Shown here piece by piece: positions 43,795-54,018 of a stretch of 64,000 nucleotides of DNA. Source of the DNA: Acidobacteriota bacterium (GTDB taxonomy: Bacteria > Acidobacteriota > Terriglobia > Terriglobales > Acidobacteriaceae). The number at the start of each line of letters is the position of its first letter. Position 1 is the stretch's first letter. The translations under genes were made by a program, and so were the position numbers. The stretch covers positions 43,624 through 107,623 of the forward strand of contig JAJYZC010000006.1 of the NCBI GenBank assembly GCA_021800255.1, given 5' to 3'. The notes below the pieces were generated by a model. The model was not told where the DNA came from, did no database searches, and saw only the letters and a program-made list of their open reading frames with translations.

Positions 43795-44565
43795 TTAGTT
43801 TCTGCTATTCAGTTTGGAGAGCAGCCGCAGCATCTCCAGATAGAGCCATACCAGAGTGACCATGATGCCGAAGGCTGCGTACCACTCCATGTACTTGGGC
43901 ACGCCATAAGTCACGCCCTGCTCCACGAAGTCGAAATCGAGAACCAGGTTGAGCGCGGCGATGGCGACCACAAAGAGGCTGAAGAGAATGCCGATGGGAC
44001 CGGCGCCGTTGATGGTGGTGAACTGGATGCCGAAGAATCCGAGCAGCATCTCAGCGAAGTAGAAGATCATGATGCCGCCGGTGGCCGCGATCACGCCCAG
44101 GCGAAACTTCTGCGTCACGCGAATCAGGCCGGAGCGATAAGCCAGCAGGAGCACGAAGAGGGTGCCGAAGGTGAGGCCGACGGCCTCCATGGCGATGCCC
44201 GGATAGCGCAGATCGACGGCTGCCGACAATCCGCCCAGAACGAGCCCTTCGAGCAGCGCATACATGGGCGCGGTGACCGGCGACCACTGCTTCTTAAAGA
44301 TGGTGACGAAGGCCACGATCAGCCCGCCAAAGCCGCCCAGCGCCAGCAGCGGCCCCACTGCGGCCATACTGTGCGCTTGCATAAAAAGATGCCAGACCCA
44401 GCTCGCCGTAGCCAGCGCGCAGAGCAGCAGGATGCCGGTTTTGTTGACGGTGCCGCTCAGAGTCATGCGCGCGGCGGCATCGATGGCGCCGCCGTACTGG
44501 CTGCTTGCGAGGTCTTGAAACGTGTTCTGGCCCAGGGCCGGATTCGATGTCTTCATCAGTGCCAT
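43795..44565 (-). CDS. Bax inhibitor-1 / YccA family membrane protein
   Basis: NKTGILLLCALATASWVW, PLLALGGFGGLIVAFVTIFKKQWSPVTAPMYALLEGLVLGGLSAAVDLRYPGIAMEAV. Start chosen at MALMKTSNPALG. Confidence 0.86.
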   Translation of the reverse strand: MALMKTSNPALGQNTFQDLASSQYGGAIDAAARMTLSGTVNKTGILLLCALATASWVWHLFMQAHSMAAVGPLLALGGFGGLIVAFVTIFKKQWSPVTAPMYALLEGLVLGGLSAAVDLRYPGIAMEAVGLTFGTLFVLLLAYRSGLIRVTQKFRLGVIAATGGIMIFYFAEMLLGFFGIQFTTINGAGPIGILFSLFVVAIAALNLVLDFDFVEQGVTYGVPKYMEWYAAFGIMVTLVWLYLEMLRLLSKLNSRN

Positions 44566-44688
44566 ACATTTACTCCGTGTTACACAGGGACAATGGGGAA
44601 TCTCCGGCGTTAGCGCCGGAGCCATACACCACTCTATTGATTCTAAATCTACCGGCCAGGATTCAACCTTGGCCGCGCACTCATCTGC

Positions 44689-45660
44689 TTACCGCACGGT
44701 TTCGTGCACTTCCCGGCGCCGCGATGGCGCCTTGTGGTCCGCCGGATAGCGCGCGGCCGTGGCCATTAGCTTTTCAATGGCCTCGACGGGTTGAATGCCG
44801 CCGCGCGCGCCTTGGGCCATGCAGTTCATGGCTGCCGCGGCGCAGGAAAAGTCGAGCTGCTGTTGGAGCGGCCAGCCGCGCAGCAGCCCATAGATGAACC
44901 CGGCGTGAAATATGTCGCCGGCTCCGGTGGTATCTACGGCGGGAACGCGATAGGCCGCGCGCGCGAGGAATTGCTCGCCATCCCAGGCCAGGACGCCGCC
45001 TATGCCCAGTGTGGCCGCCGTCAGGCGGCAACCGTAGCGGAGCTGCATCCGCCGCAGAGCACGCTCCAGGCTGGAGTCGTCCATCAGCCGGCAGGGAAAA
45101 TCGCGGCTTGCGATCAGGTAGTCGATGTTGGCGATGAGATCCTCCACGCCGGGATAAATTTCATCCAGATCGGCAACCACCGCAACCCCGGCGGCGCGCG
45201 CCCATGCGGCAGCCTGCGTAGCGGCGGCCGTGTCGTGGCCGTCCACCAGCAGGGCGCGGGCATTCTCAATCCACGCGCGGTCAAGCTCCTGCGGCTGCAA
45301 GGCCATGCGCTCATCGCGCCGGCAGAGCACCGTACGCTCGCCGCCGCCATCCACCAGAATCAGCGATTGTGGGCTCACGCCTCCCGCGACCGTAATCAGC
45401 CGCGCCTCGACGCCGGCGCCGGCGAAGGCTTCGCGGTGCAGGCGGGCGGCGTCATCGTCGCCCAGCTTGCCCACATAACGAGTGCTGAGTCCCCAACTCT
45501 GGCAGGCGACCACGGCCGTGGCCACCTGGCCTCCCGGCATCACACTGGCGGCGGAGTACTCCATCTTGGACCCGCGCGCAGGGTAGTCGCGGAGAGGAAT
45601 GAGCGTGTCGGTGGCGTTCAATCCCACGCCCACGAGGTCGACTTTGGGCAATCCGGCCAT
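44689..45660 (-). CDS. PfkB-family carbohydrate kinase
   Basis: VDLVGVGLNATDTLIPLRDYPARGSKMEYSAASVMPGGQVATA ... VDTTGAGDIFHAGFIYGLL. Confidence 0.87.
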   Translation of the reverse strand: MAGLPKVDLVGVGLNATDTLIPLRDYPARGSKMEYSAASVMPGGQVATAVVACQSWGLSTRYVGKLGDDDAARLHREAFAGAGVEARLITVAGGVSPQSLILVDGGGERTVLCRRDERMALQPQELDRAWIENARALLVDGHDTAAATQAAAWARAAGVAVVADLDEIYPGVEDLIANIDYLIASRDFPCRLMDDSSLERALRRMQLRYGCRLTAATLGIGGVLAWDGEQFLARAAYRVPAVDTTGAGDIFHAGFIYGLLRGWPLQQQLDFSCAAAAMNCMAQGARGGIQPVEAIEKLMATAARYPADHKAPSRRREVHETVR

Positions 45661-45748
45661 TGGCTCATTGTAATGGCCGCGCAAAAACGCGCCCGGAGCG
45701 GCCCTATGCTGTACGCTCAAAGGAGAATTTTTCTTTGGGACTGAACCC

Positions 45749-47110
45749 GTGGCTCAGCACTCATCAGCGCGCCCGTTTCATCATCCACAGCCCGGCAGCG
45801 CGCTCGCTTGCGGCGCAGTTTCGCTGGAAGCCCTGGCGCGGCGCTACGGCACGCCGCTTTACGTCTACTCAGCCGATCATATGGTTGAGCGTTTGGCGTT
45901 GTTTCAGCAGGCGCTCGCAGGCCGCGAGCATCTGGTTTGCTACGCGGTGAAGGCCAACTCTGCGCTGGCGATTCTCAACCTGCTCGCCGGCCGCGGCGCG
46001 GGGTTCGACATCGTATCCGGTGGCGAGTTGGAGCGGGTGCTGGCCGCAGCGCCCGAGGCGGCGGGGCGTGTGGTCTTCTCCGGGGTGGGCAAGACGGCGG
46101 CGGAGATCGATCGGGCGCTCACGGCGGGCATTCTGGAGTTCAACGTCGAGAGCGAGGCGGAACTGGACCTGCTGGCCGCGCGGGCGCGCAAACTGAAGAT
46201 GCGGGCGCGCTTTGCGCTGCGCGTCAATCCCGACGTATTCGCTGAGACGCACCCGTATATCTCCACCGGCCTGCGTGAGCACAAGTTCGGCATCGGCATT
46301 CGCCGCGCGCCGGCGATTTATAAGCGCGCGGCTCGCAACCGCTGGCTTGAGGCGCACGGGGTCAGCGTACACATCGGCTCGCAGATTCGCTCCGCGGAGC
46401 CGTTCGGCGCGGCCCTGGAGCGCGTGAACAAGCTGGTGCAGCAGCTCCGGCGGCAGGGCATCGTATTGAAAACTGTGGATGCCGGCGGCGGCCTCGGCAT
46501 CGACTACCACGATGGCAGCTTCGATGCGGAAGCCAAAGCAGCCGAGTATGCGGCCGCGCTCGAGCGCGCGCTCAGCGGCTTCGAGGGCCGGCTGCTGCTC
46601 GAGCCGGGCCGGTTCCTCGTGGCCCAGGCCGGGGCGCTGGTGACGCGCGTGCTCTACGTGAAGCAGAACGGCAAGAAGACCTTTGTCGTGACCGATGCGG
46701 CCATGAACGACCTGATCCGGCCGGCGCTCTACCAGGCCTGGCACGAAATTGTGCCCGTGCGGCCGAGGGCAGGGAAGGCGCGCATCGTCGATGTCGTCGG
46801 CCCGGTATGCGAATCCGGCGATTTCTTCGCCCGCGACCGCAAGCTCCAGCCCGTTGAGCCCGGCGATCTGCTGGCGCTGCTCGACGCCGGCGCTTACGGC
46901 ATGGCGCAGAGCTCGAACTACAACACGCGCCCGCGCCCGGCCGAGGTGCTGGTGGAGGGCGCGAAGCCGCGGCTGATCCGCCGCCGCGAGACGCTCGCCG
47001 ATCTGCTGGCGCCGGAGTGGATGCCGGCAAAGGCTGATTCTGCTGCGATAGAGCGCCGAAGGCTTTCCGCTTTGGCTTTATCCGCGCGGCGCCGGCCTCT
47101 CGGCGTCTGA
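45749..47110 (+). CDS. lysA: Diaminopimelate decarboxylase
   Basis: YGTPLYVYSADHM, VCYAVKANSALAILNLLAGRGAGFDIVSGGELERVLAA, GPVCESGDFFARDRKL, LDAGAYGMAQSSNYNTRPRPAEVLV. GTG start. Confidence 0.93.
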   Translation: MAQHSSARPFHHPQPGSALACGAVSLEALARRYGTPLYVYSADHMVERLALFQQALAGREHLVCYAVKANSALAILNLLAGRGAGFDIVSGGELERVLAAAPEAAGRVVFSGVGKTAAEIDRALTAGILEFNVESEAELDLLAARARKLKMRARFALRVNPDVFAETHPYISTGLREHKFGIGIRRAPAIYKRAARNRWLEAHGVSVHIGSQIRSAEPFGAALERVNKLVQQLRRQGIVLKTVDAGGGLGIDYHDGSFDAEAKAAEYAAALERALSGFEGRLLLEPGRFLVAQAGALVTRVLYVKQNGKKTFVVTDAAMNDLIRPALYQAWHEIVPVRPRAGKARIVDVVGPVCESGDFFARDRKLQPVEPGDLLALLDAGAYGMAQSSNYNTRPRPAEVLVEGAKPRLIRRRETLADLLAPEWMPAKADSAAIERRRLSALALSARRRPLGV

Positions 47111-47343
47111 GTCAACTCCGGTTACTCAGGTCCTGTGGCAACGTCCGGCTTTGTTTTGTAAGCAGGCTGTGGCACGGGAATGTGAGCAGACTCAAAGCGG
47201 TTATCTCCTATTCGCAGAATGGGACGCAAATCCTCCGCGTGACTAGAATCACAAGCGCAAAACATAGCGGGTGGCTATAATCACCTATAGGCACAGAAGA
47301 GTCGTCGCCGTTTTTTGAATCTTTCGGAAGGGAATCCCGCCAG

Positions 47344-49185
47344 ATGGCGACAGGAAACTTAACCCTGGGCCAAGAACAGGGTACACTGAGCGCGCGCCAG
47401 CGCATCGTGAATGATTTCAGCATCATCGTAGCCACGGTGAACGGCTCCGGCTCGCAATCCTCCAACAGCGTGCTGCTGAAAAGCATCTTCGGAATGGGAG
47501 TTCCGGTTAGCGGCAAGAATCTCTTTCCATCCAACATCGCCGGACTTCCCACCTGGTACACCATCCGCGCCAGCAAGGACGGGTACGTCGCCCGCAAGCG
47601 GGACTCGGAGGTTCTGGTATCGCTGAATCCTGAAACCGCGCGCGAGGATGTTCTGGCCTTGCCCGCCGGCGGCGTCGCCATCTACGAGGAAAAGCTCAAC
47701 CTCAAGCAATATCGCGACGACGTGGTCTTCTATCCGGTTCCCATCGACAAGATCACGGCCGAGGTTTGCCCCACCGCCAAGCTGCGCAAGCTGGTCAGGA
47801 ACATGGTCTACGTGGGCGCGGTAGCCCAGATTTTGCGCATTGAGCTGGGCGTGGTGGAGGGCGGCCTGCGCAAGCAGTTCGCCAGCAAGCAGAAGGTCTT
47901 CGACTCGAACTTCGGCGCCGTCAAGGCCGGCTTCGACTACGCCCAGCAGAACCTTCCCAAGCAGGATCCGTTCTTCATCGAGCGATCCAATCAAACCACG
48001 GGCCAGATCGTCATCGACGGCAACGCGGCCTGCGCCATGGGCGCGGTGTTTGGCGGGGTGACAGTGGTCGCGTGGTATCCGATCACGCCCTCTACCTCGC
48101 TGGTCGAAGCTACCATCGACCTGCTCAAGAAGCTGCGTATGACCCCGGATGGCAAGGCCACCTATGCCGTGGTGCAGGCCGAGGACGAGCTGGCGGCCAT
48201 CGGCATGGTGCTGGGTGCAGGATGGGCCGGAGCGCGCTCCATGACCTCGACCTCCGGGCCGGGCATCTCGCTCATGGCCGAGTTCTCCGGCCTTGGCTAC
48301 TACGCGGAGCTTCCTGGCGTAATCTTCGATGTGGAGCGCAGCGGGCCTTCCACCGGCATGCCGACGCGCACCCAGCAGGCGGATCTGCTCTCAACAGCGT
48401 TCCTTTCCCATGGCGACACCAAGCATCCTATCCTGCTTCCGGGCAATGTGAAGGAGTGCTTCGAGATGGCCGGCGCCGCCTTCGATCTGGCGGAACGGCT
48501 GCAAACGCCGGTCTTTGTATTCACCGATCTTGACCTGGGCATGAATAACTGGATGTCGGAGCCCTTCGAGTATCCCGCCAAGCCGCAGGACCGCGGCAAG
48601 GTGCTCACCGCCGAGGACCTCGACCGGCTGGGCGGATTCGCGCGCTACCGCGATGTGGATGGCGACGGCATCGGTTGGCGCACGCTGCCCGGAACCGACC
48701 ATCCCAAGGCCGCGTACTTCACTCGCGGCTCAGGCCACAACGACGCGGCCGGCTACACCGAGAAGCCGGGCGAGTATCAGGCCATTATGGACCGGCTGGC
48801 GCGTAAATTCGACTACGCCCGCAAGCTGGTGCCCGCGCCCGTGACGGTGAGGGACGGCAGATCGAAGATCGGCTTCCTGGCCTTCGGCACCACCGATTTC
48901 GCGCTGCGTGAAAGCCTGGACCAGATCGAAAAGGAATACGGCAAAAAAGTGGATTACATGCGCATCCGCGCCTTCCCGTTTACGCACGCGATTCACGACT
49001 TCGTGGCCTCGCACGAGCGCGTGTACGTGGTGGAACAAAACCGCGACGGGCAAATGGCCAGCCTGCTGAAGCTGGACTTGCCTGCCGATCAGGTAGCCAA
49101 GCTGCGCAGCATCCTGTTTTACAACGGATTGCCCATTGACGCCCGCACCATCACGGAAGAATTCGCCGCCAAGGAGGGTCTCTAA
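47344..49185 (+). CDS. korA: 2-oxoacid:acceptor oxidoreductase, fused gamma-alpha subunit (KorA-like)
   Basis: N-terminal gamma-like region (NDFSIIVATVNGSGSQSSNSVLLKSIF), then GNAACAMGAVFGGVTVVAWYPITPSTSLVEA and TSTSGPGISLMAEFSGL. Confidence 0.9.
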   Translation: MATGNLTLGQEQGTLSARQRIVNDFSIIVATVNGSGSQSSNSVLLKSIFGMGVPVSGKNLFPSNIAGLPTWYTIRASKDGYVARKRDSEVLVSLNPETAREDVLALPAGGVAIYEEKLNLKQYRDDVVFYPVPIDKITAEVCPTAKLRKLVRNMVYVGAVAQILRIELGVVEGGLRKQFASKQKVFDSNFGAVKAGFDYAQQNLPKQDPFFIERSNQTTGQIVIDGNAACAMGAVFGGVTVVAWYPITPSTSLVEATIDLLKKLRMTPDGKATYAVVQAEDELAAIGMVLGAGWAGARSMTSTSGPGISLMAEFSGLGYYAELPGVIFDVERSGPSTGMPTRTQQADLLSTAFLSHGDTKHPILLPGNVKECFEMAGAAFDLAERLQTPVFVFTDLDLGMNNWMSEPFEYPAKPQDRGKVLTAEDLDRLGGFARYRDVDGDGIGWRTLPGTDHPKAAYFTRGSGHNDAAGYTEKPGEYQAIMDRLARKFDYARKLVPAPVTVRDGRSKIGFLAFGTTDFALRESLDQIEKEYGKKVDYMRIRAFPFTHAIHDFVASHERVYVVEQNRDGQMASLLKLDLPADQVAKLRSILFYNGLPIDARTITEEFAAKEGL

Positions 49186-50234
49186 TGGCCACCGCAACCG
49201 CCAACGCAACGCCCGGTCCTAAAGTCAATCAGATCGGGCTGCCGATCCTTGAGTACCGCGGAGGCAAGTCCACGCTCTGCGCCGGCTGCGGCCACAACGC
49301 CATCTCCGAGCGCATTATCGACGCCATGTTCGAGATGGGCGTGCAGCCGGAACGGGTCGTCAAGATGAGCGGCATCGGCTGTTCTTCGAAGAGCCCGGCG
49401 TATTTCATGAGCCGTTCGCACAGCTTCAACAGCGTGCACGGACGCATGCCTTCGGTGACTACCGGCGCAGTTTTGGCCAATCACACCTTGACCGCCCTGG
49501 GCGTCTCCGGCGACGGCGATACAGCGTCTATCGGCATCGGCCAGTTCGTTCACCTCATGCGCCGCAACCTGCCCATGATTTACATCATCGAAGACAACGG
49601 CGTCTATGGATTGACCAAGGGCCAATTTTCAGCCACGGCCGACATCGGATCCGTGCTCAAGCATGGGGTCATCAACGATCTGCCGCCCATCGACACCTGC
49701 GCCCTGGCCATTCAGTTGGGGGCCACCTTTGTGGGCCGCTCCTTCTCCGGCGACAAAAAGCAGTTGCTGGCTATGCTCAAGGCGGCCATCGCGCACAAGG
49801 GAACGGTGATGCTGGATGTGTTGAGTCCCTGCGTGACCTTTAACGATCACGAGGGTTCGACCAAAAGCTACAAGTTTCTGCAGGAACACGATGACCCTAT
49901 CAACGAAGTCGGGTTTATCGACGACTTTGAAGAGATCGACGTCGATTACGGCTCTGGCCAGATATTTGACGTGCCCATGCACGACGGCTCAACCCTGCGG
50001 CTGCGCAAGCTGCACGAGGACTACGACCCGTCCGACAAGGCGAACGCCGTGCGCACCCTGATGGAGGCCCACGAGAACAACGAAATCCTCACCGGCGTCT
50101 TCTACATCGAATCGCAGAAACCGACCTTCATCGATCAATTGAACATTGTGGACGAGCCGCTGGCCACACTGCCCCAGTCGCTTACGCGCCCTCCCCAGCA
50201 TGCGCTCGACAGCCTGATGGCGAGCTTGCAGTAG
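49185..50234 (+). CDS. korB: 2-oxoacid:acceptor oxidoreductase, beta subunit (KorB-like, TPP-binding)
   Basis: STLCAGCGHNAISERIIDAMFEMG...KMSGIGCSSKSPAYFMS...GDGDTASIGIGQFVHLMRRN. Start overlaps korA stop. Confidence 0.92.
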   Translation: MATATANATPGPKVNQIGLPILEYRGGKSTLCAGCGHNAISERIIDAMFEMGVQPERVVKMSGIGCSSKSPAYFMSRSHSFNSVHGRMPSVTTGAVLANHTLTALGVSGDGDTASIGIGQFVHLMRRNLPMIYIIEDNGVYGLTKGQFSATADIGSVLKHGVINDLPPIDTCALAIQLGATFVGRSFSGDKKQLLAMLKAAIAHKGTVMLDVLSPCVTFNDHEGSTKSYKFLQEHDDPINEVGFIDDFEEIDVDYGSGQIFDVPMHDGSTLRLRKLHEDYDPSDKANAVRTLMEAHENNEILTGVFYIESQKPTFIDQLNIVDEPLATLPQSLTRPPQHALDSLMASLQ

Positions 50235-50316
50235 AACCGGCCCATCCTTGCGGTGAACCAAGCCGCAAGGATGCGGCGCTCCTGCGCTGTGAGCCGGGAT
50301 TGCGTCCCGTTCAACT

Positions 50317-53300
50317 CTAAATTTCCCACCAATCCAGCCGCAGCATGAGCGGATAATAAAGACCCGCGAAGATGGGCGCATCGCCGCCGTGCAGGCCGCG
50401 CAAAACCTGCGCATAGGCCTCAAGCTGCGGCGCAAAGACCTCCCTTAGCGCGGGCAGGGCTGCATCCGGATCAAGACCCTCCGCGTGCGCAGTCTTATAG
50501 TCGATGATCCACCACGCTTCGTCGCCCGCCCACCGCGGCCGAATCCCGGCGCGGAAGACACGATCCGCCTGAACCGTGTGCAGGCTTCCGGCAACGGCGC
50601 CGGTCCAGCGAACCTCGCTGCCCGCGGCAGCGTGCGGCGAAAGAATCCATTCCCCCACGGGATCGGCAGCAGCTTCGAGCGCGATGTGAAGCGCCTGCGC
50701 GGCAATGCGGGCGGCCTGGGCTTGCTCCACGCCCGCGGCGCGAATCTCGGCGGCGATGCGCGGCTGCATGCGCCCCAGAGCCGTGCGCGCCGCTTCCCAG
50801 GGCTGCGTCGCAAGAAGCTGCGCCAATTGCTGGAGGAGCGCATGCACGGCCTTGCCCAGCGCGCGCGCGAGCAAGCCGCCCTCGTGCCGCTCGTAAAGCT
50901 GCCCAGCGCTCATTCCATCGCTGGCCGGGCCTGCTGCCCCAGCCCAGTCCTGGCCCTGCGCAGTCTGGTAATCCAGCGGCAGGCGGCGCAGGCGCGCCGG
51001 ATGCGCCGCCGAAGGCATCGGATGCAAACTGTCCTCTGCCGCGGCCGCCAGCTTTTCCAGGGTGGAAGGCGCGGCGGATGTGCGCCACGCATCAAAGCGC
51101 GCGCGAACCTCAGCTTCAAGAGCCGGCCATGCCGTCTTGAGCAGGCTGTTTCGCGGTTCGGCAAGATCCAGCGAGCCGTCCTGCGAGGTTCTGTAGGATG
51201 GCCGCGCGAACAGGTGCAGCTCTTCTCGGGCGCGCGTCGAGGCCACGTAAAGAAGGCGCCGCGTCTCCTGCCTTTCGCGCTCGCTCCGAATCGCATCCAC
51301 CCACTTCTTTGCCTCGCCGCGTTCAGAGCCTTTGGGCTGCAGCGGCGCGACCAGAAATTCCGTAATCTCCCCGGAATCGTCTGGCTCGCCGTCACCGGCT
51401 TCCGGCGCCACACCGCGCTCCAGCCAGGAGAGCAAATTGCCTTTGTCCTGCTTGGCGCCGGCCTGCAACTCGGGCACGATCACCACCTCGAACTCCAGCC
51501 CCTTCGCTTTGTGGATGGTCATCAACTGCACGCCGCAGGCGCTATCCGCAGCCGGATCGGGCGCGGCCTTGAGATCGTGGAGGGCCGTCTCAAGCGCGGA
51601 ACTGAGCAGGTCGGGTTCGCCTTGCGGCAAATTGTCCAGAGTTTGCCAAAGCAGATCGAGGTTGCCGCGCGCCTCCGCATCCACGCATTGCGCCCCGCCC
51701 AGCCGCAGCCAGACTTGCTCCAGCCAGGTTCCAAGCGTCTGGGTAGGCTGCGTAGCGCGCAAACGCCCGGCGAATTCCATGGCGCGCAGCACGCGCCCGG
51801 CTGCCGCGCGTCCTTCTTGACTGAGAAGATGGAGGCGCCCGGCGAGCAGCTCTGGAACTGCTCGCGCGAGCAGCTCCGCATCGTCGCCGCCGGCAAGCAT
51901 GTGCAAATCGGCGAGCGAAAGCCCGCACCACGGCGCGCGCAGTACGCCCAGCCAGGCCACGCGGTCCTGCGGATTCAAAAGCGCGCGCGCCAGCGCCAAC
52001 GCATCGATGATCTCCGCACGCTGCTTCAGTTCCTCAAGCTCCACAGCGCGAAAAGGAATGCCTGACTTGCGCAGCGCCGTTGCCACCGGCGCCAGCGCAT
52101 TGCGCGCCCGGCCCAGCACGGCAACGCGGTATTTTTTCTTTTCTCCATGGCCCGGCTTGGTCTTGTCATTTTCAGAGCAGACCTGTTCGACTTGCGGCAA
52201 ATGGCCGCGGATGAGATGGACGATCTCATCAATCTGCTTTTGCTGTGCCGCCTCGCGCTGCCCTTGAATCTCCTTATTTTGCTCCGGTGTGATGCCGCGC
52301 GAGTTGCTGCGCAGCGTTTCCGGCATGAATTCGAGATGAAGGCTCACGCGAGACTCTGATCCCACAACAAGACGCGGGCCGGACGGCTCCGCATCTCCGC
52401 GCGCAGCCTCGGCTTTGGTGTATCGCACCCCGCTGCCGTCATCGGCGGAGAAGACCGGTTCGAATATGCCGTTGATCTGATCCACGAGCGGCGGCGCGGA
52501 ACGGAAATTAGCCGTAAGCAGCACGGGATCGAGACAGAGCGGCTGGTCTCCGGGAATTTCCAGGCCGAGCTGCTCGACGCGCGGAAACAGCTCGGCGTCG
52601 GCCTCGCGGAAGAAATAGATCGACTGCATGGGGTCGCCGACCACGAAGCAGGTGCGGCCCTCGCGGCTGGGCCAGGCGGCGATGAGATGCGCGAGCAGCT
52701 TATGCTGGCGGCGGCTCGTGTCCTGGAACTCGTCAACGAGCAGGTGACGGATGTTGTCGATTTGAGCCAGCGCGGTCTCCGTGGGCAGCGCATCCTCGCC
52801 TTTGAGCACATTGAGCGCGATCTGCGCAACCTCAATAAAGTCCGCCGCGCCGGCCTCGGCAAAAGCTACCCGCAGTTCGCCGGCCGCATAGCGCAGCAGC
52901 GTGAAACAGGCTTTGACGATCTCCCAATCTTCGTCGGGGTAGCGGGCGGGAGGCAGCGCGCGCACGGAAGCAAGGGCGGATTCGAGGCCTGGGATAGCGG
53001 CGAGGCTCGCGATCAAACCTGCGATGCGGTCTTTCTCAGCTTTGCTCTCCCTGGGAAAACCGTGACTGACATTGACTTGCTTACGGAAACCGCCGTCGTT
53101 GGTAAGGAGCAGCGACGCCAGGCGCGCGTGCGCCAAGCGCGCGTCTTCCAGTTCTTCACCGGATTGGAACGGCGCCGCAGGAAATTCGGCGAGTTCCGCC
53201 AGCTCCGCATGAACCCGTCCGCCGCTCTGCTCGCACGCAAAACGCGCCAGTTCGAGCGCCTCCCGACGCGCGCCGGAAACTTGATCGAGAAGCTCGCTCA

Positions 53301-54018
53301 GCATCGTAAGATGGCTTCGCACCTGGCGCGCAAATGGCCGTTCCAGCTCTTTCCGCAGCGCATCCCAGTCAGGATCATGATCGAGGACAAAGCCGTGCAT
53401 CCACTGATCGCGTTTCTTCAGCATCGCGACGAGCTGCGCCTCCAGGTCCTGCCAACTGTTATCGCGCCAGAGAAGGAGGGTCTCAATGGCCGCGATCAAA
53501 GCCGCATCGCGCCTCCCGATCTGTTCCAGCGTCCTCCGCGCGGCGCGGCGATATAACTCTGTGGGCTGCTCGTGGATGCCGAGGCCGCCGCCCAGACCGG
53601 AGAGCAGCGGCTGCTGCAAGGCGATCTCACGGCAGAAAGAGTCGATGGTGGAGATGCGCAGTTGCGCGGGCAGATCGAGCAGGTTCCAGCCTAGCGCCTG
53701 CGAATGCGCCAAGGCCCGCGCCGCGATCGCCTGCATGGAAAACTCGTCTGCGCCCGGCTCCGGCCCACCGGCGGCGGCTTCTTCAAGCTGAGACAGAATC
53801 CGGTGGCGCATCTCGGCCGCGGCGGCTTTGGTAAAAGTGATGGCGACGATCTCGCCAGGATCGTCCACTTCGCTGAGCAGGCGCAGAAAGCGCCGCGTGA
53901 GCAGGTCGGTCTTGCCTGAGCCGGCCGGGGCGCGCACCAGAATGGAGCGGCGCGAGTCCAGCGCCTTCATGCGCTGCGCCTGATCGGGAGGCGGATTCTT
54001 GCGCGGCGCGCTAGGCAT
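50317..54018 (-). CDS. UvrD/Rep-family helicase with C-terminal PD-(D/E)XK nuclease (AddA-like)
   Basis: Walker A APAGSGKTDLLTRRFL, LLVDEFQDTSRRQHKLL, QLMTIHKAKGLEFEVVIVPEL, C-terminal WIIDYKTAHAEG...FAPQLEAYAQVL. ATG 54018 overlaps the upstream gene stop; track ORF begins 54186. Confidence 0.9.
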   Translation of the reverse strand: MPSAPRKNPPPDQAQRMKALDSRRSILVRAPAGSGKTDLLTRRFLRLLSEVDDPGEIVAITFTKAAAAEMRHRILSQLEEAAAGGPEPGADEFSMQAIAARALAHSQALGWNLLDLPAQLRISTIDSFCREIALQQPLLSGLGGGLGIHEQPTELYRRAARRTLEQIGRRDAALIAAIETLLLWRDNSWQDLEAQLVAMLKKRDQWMHGFVLDHDPDWDALRKELERPFARQVRSHLTMLSELLDQVSGARREALELARFACEQSGGRVHAELAELAEFPAAPFQSGEELEDARLAHARLASLLLTNDGGFRKQVNVSHGFPRESKAEKDRIAGLIASLAAIPGLESALASVRALPPARYPDEDWEIVKACFTLLRYAAGELRVAFAEAGAADFIEVAQIALNVLKGEDALPTETALAQIDNIRHLLVDEFQDTSRRQHKLLAHLIAAWPSREGRTCFVVGDPMQSIYFFREADAELFPRVEQLGLEIPGDQPLCLDPVLLTANFRSAPPLVDQINGIFEPVFSADDGSGVRYTKAEAARGDAEPSGPRLVVGSESRVSLHLEFMPETLRSNSRGITPEQNKEIQGQREAAQQKQIDEIVHLIRGHLPQVEQVCSENDKTKPGHGEKKKYRVAVLGRARNALAPVATALRKSGIPFRAVELEELKQRAEIIDALALARALLNPQDRVAWLGVLRAPWCGLSLADLHMLAGGDDAELLARAVPELLAGRLHLLSQEGRAAAGRVLRAMEFAGRLRATQPTQTLGTWLEQVWLRLGGAQCVDAEARGNLDLLWQTLDNLPQGEPDLLSSALETALHDLKAAPDPAADSACGVQLMTIHKAKGLEFEVVIVPELQAGAKQDKGNLLSWLERGVAPEAGDGEPDDSGEITEFLVAPLQPKGSERGEAKKWVDAIRSERERQETRRLLYVASTRAREELHLFARPSYRTSQDGSLDLAEPRNSLLKTAWPALEAEVRARFDAWRTSAAPSTLEKLAAAAEDSLHPMPSAAHPARLRRLPLDYQTAQGQDWAGAAGPASDGMSAGQLYERHEGGLLARALGKAVHALLQQLAQLLATQPWEAARTALGRMQPRIAAEIRAAGVEQAQAARIAAQALHIALEAAADPVGEWILSPHAAAGSEVRWTGAVAGSLHTVQADRVFRAGIRPRWAGDEAWWIIDYKTAHAEGLDPDAALPALREVFAPQLEAYAQVLRGLHGGDAPIFAGLYYPLMLRLDWWEI

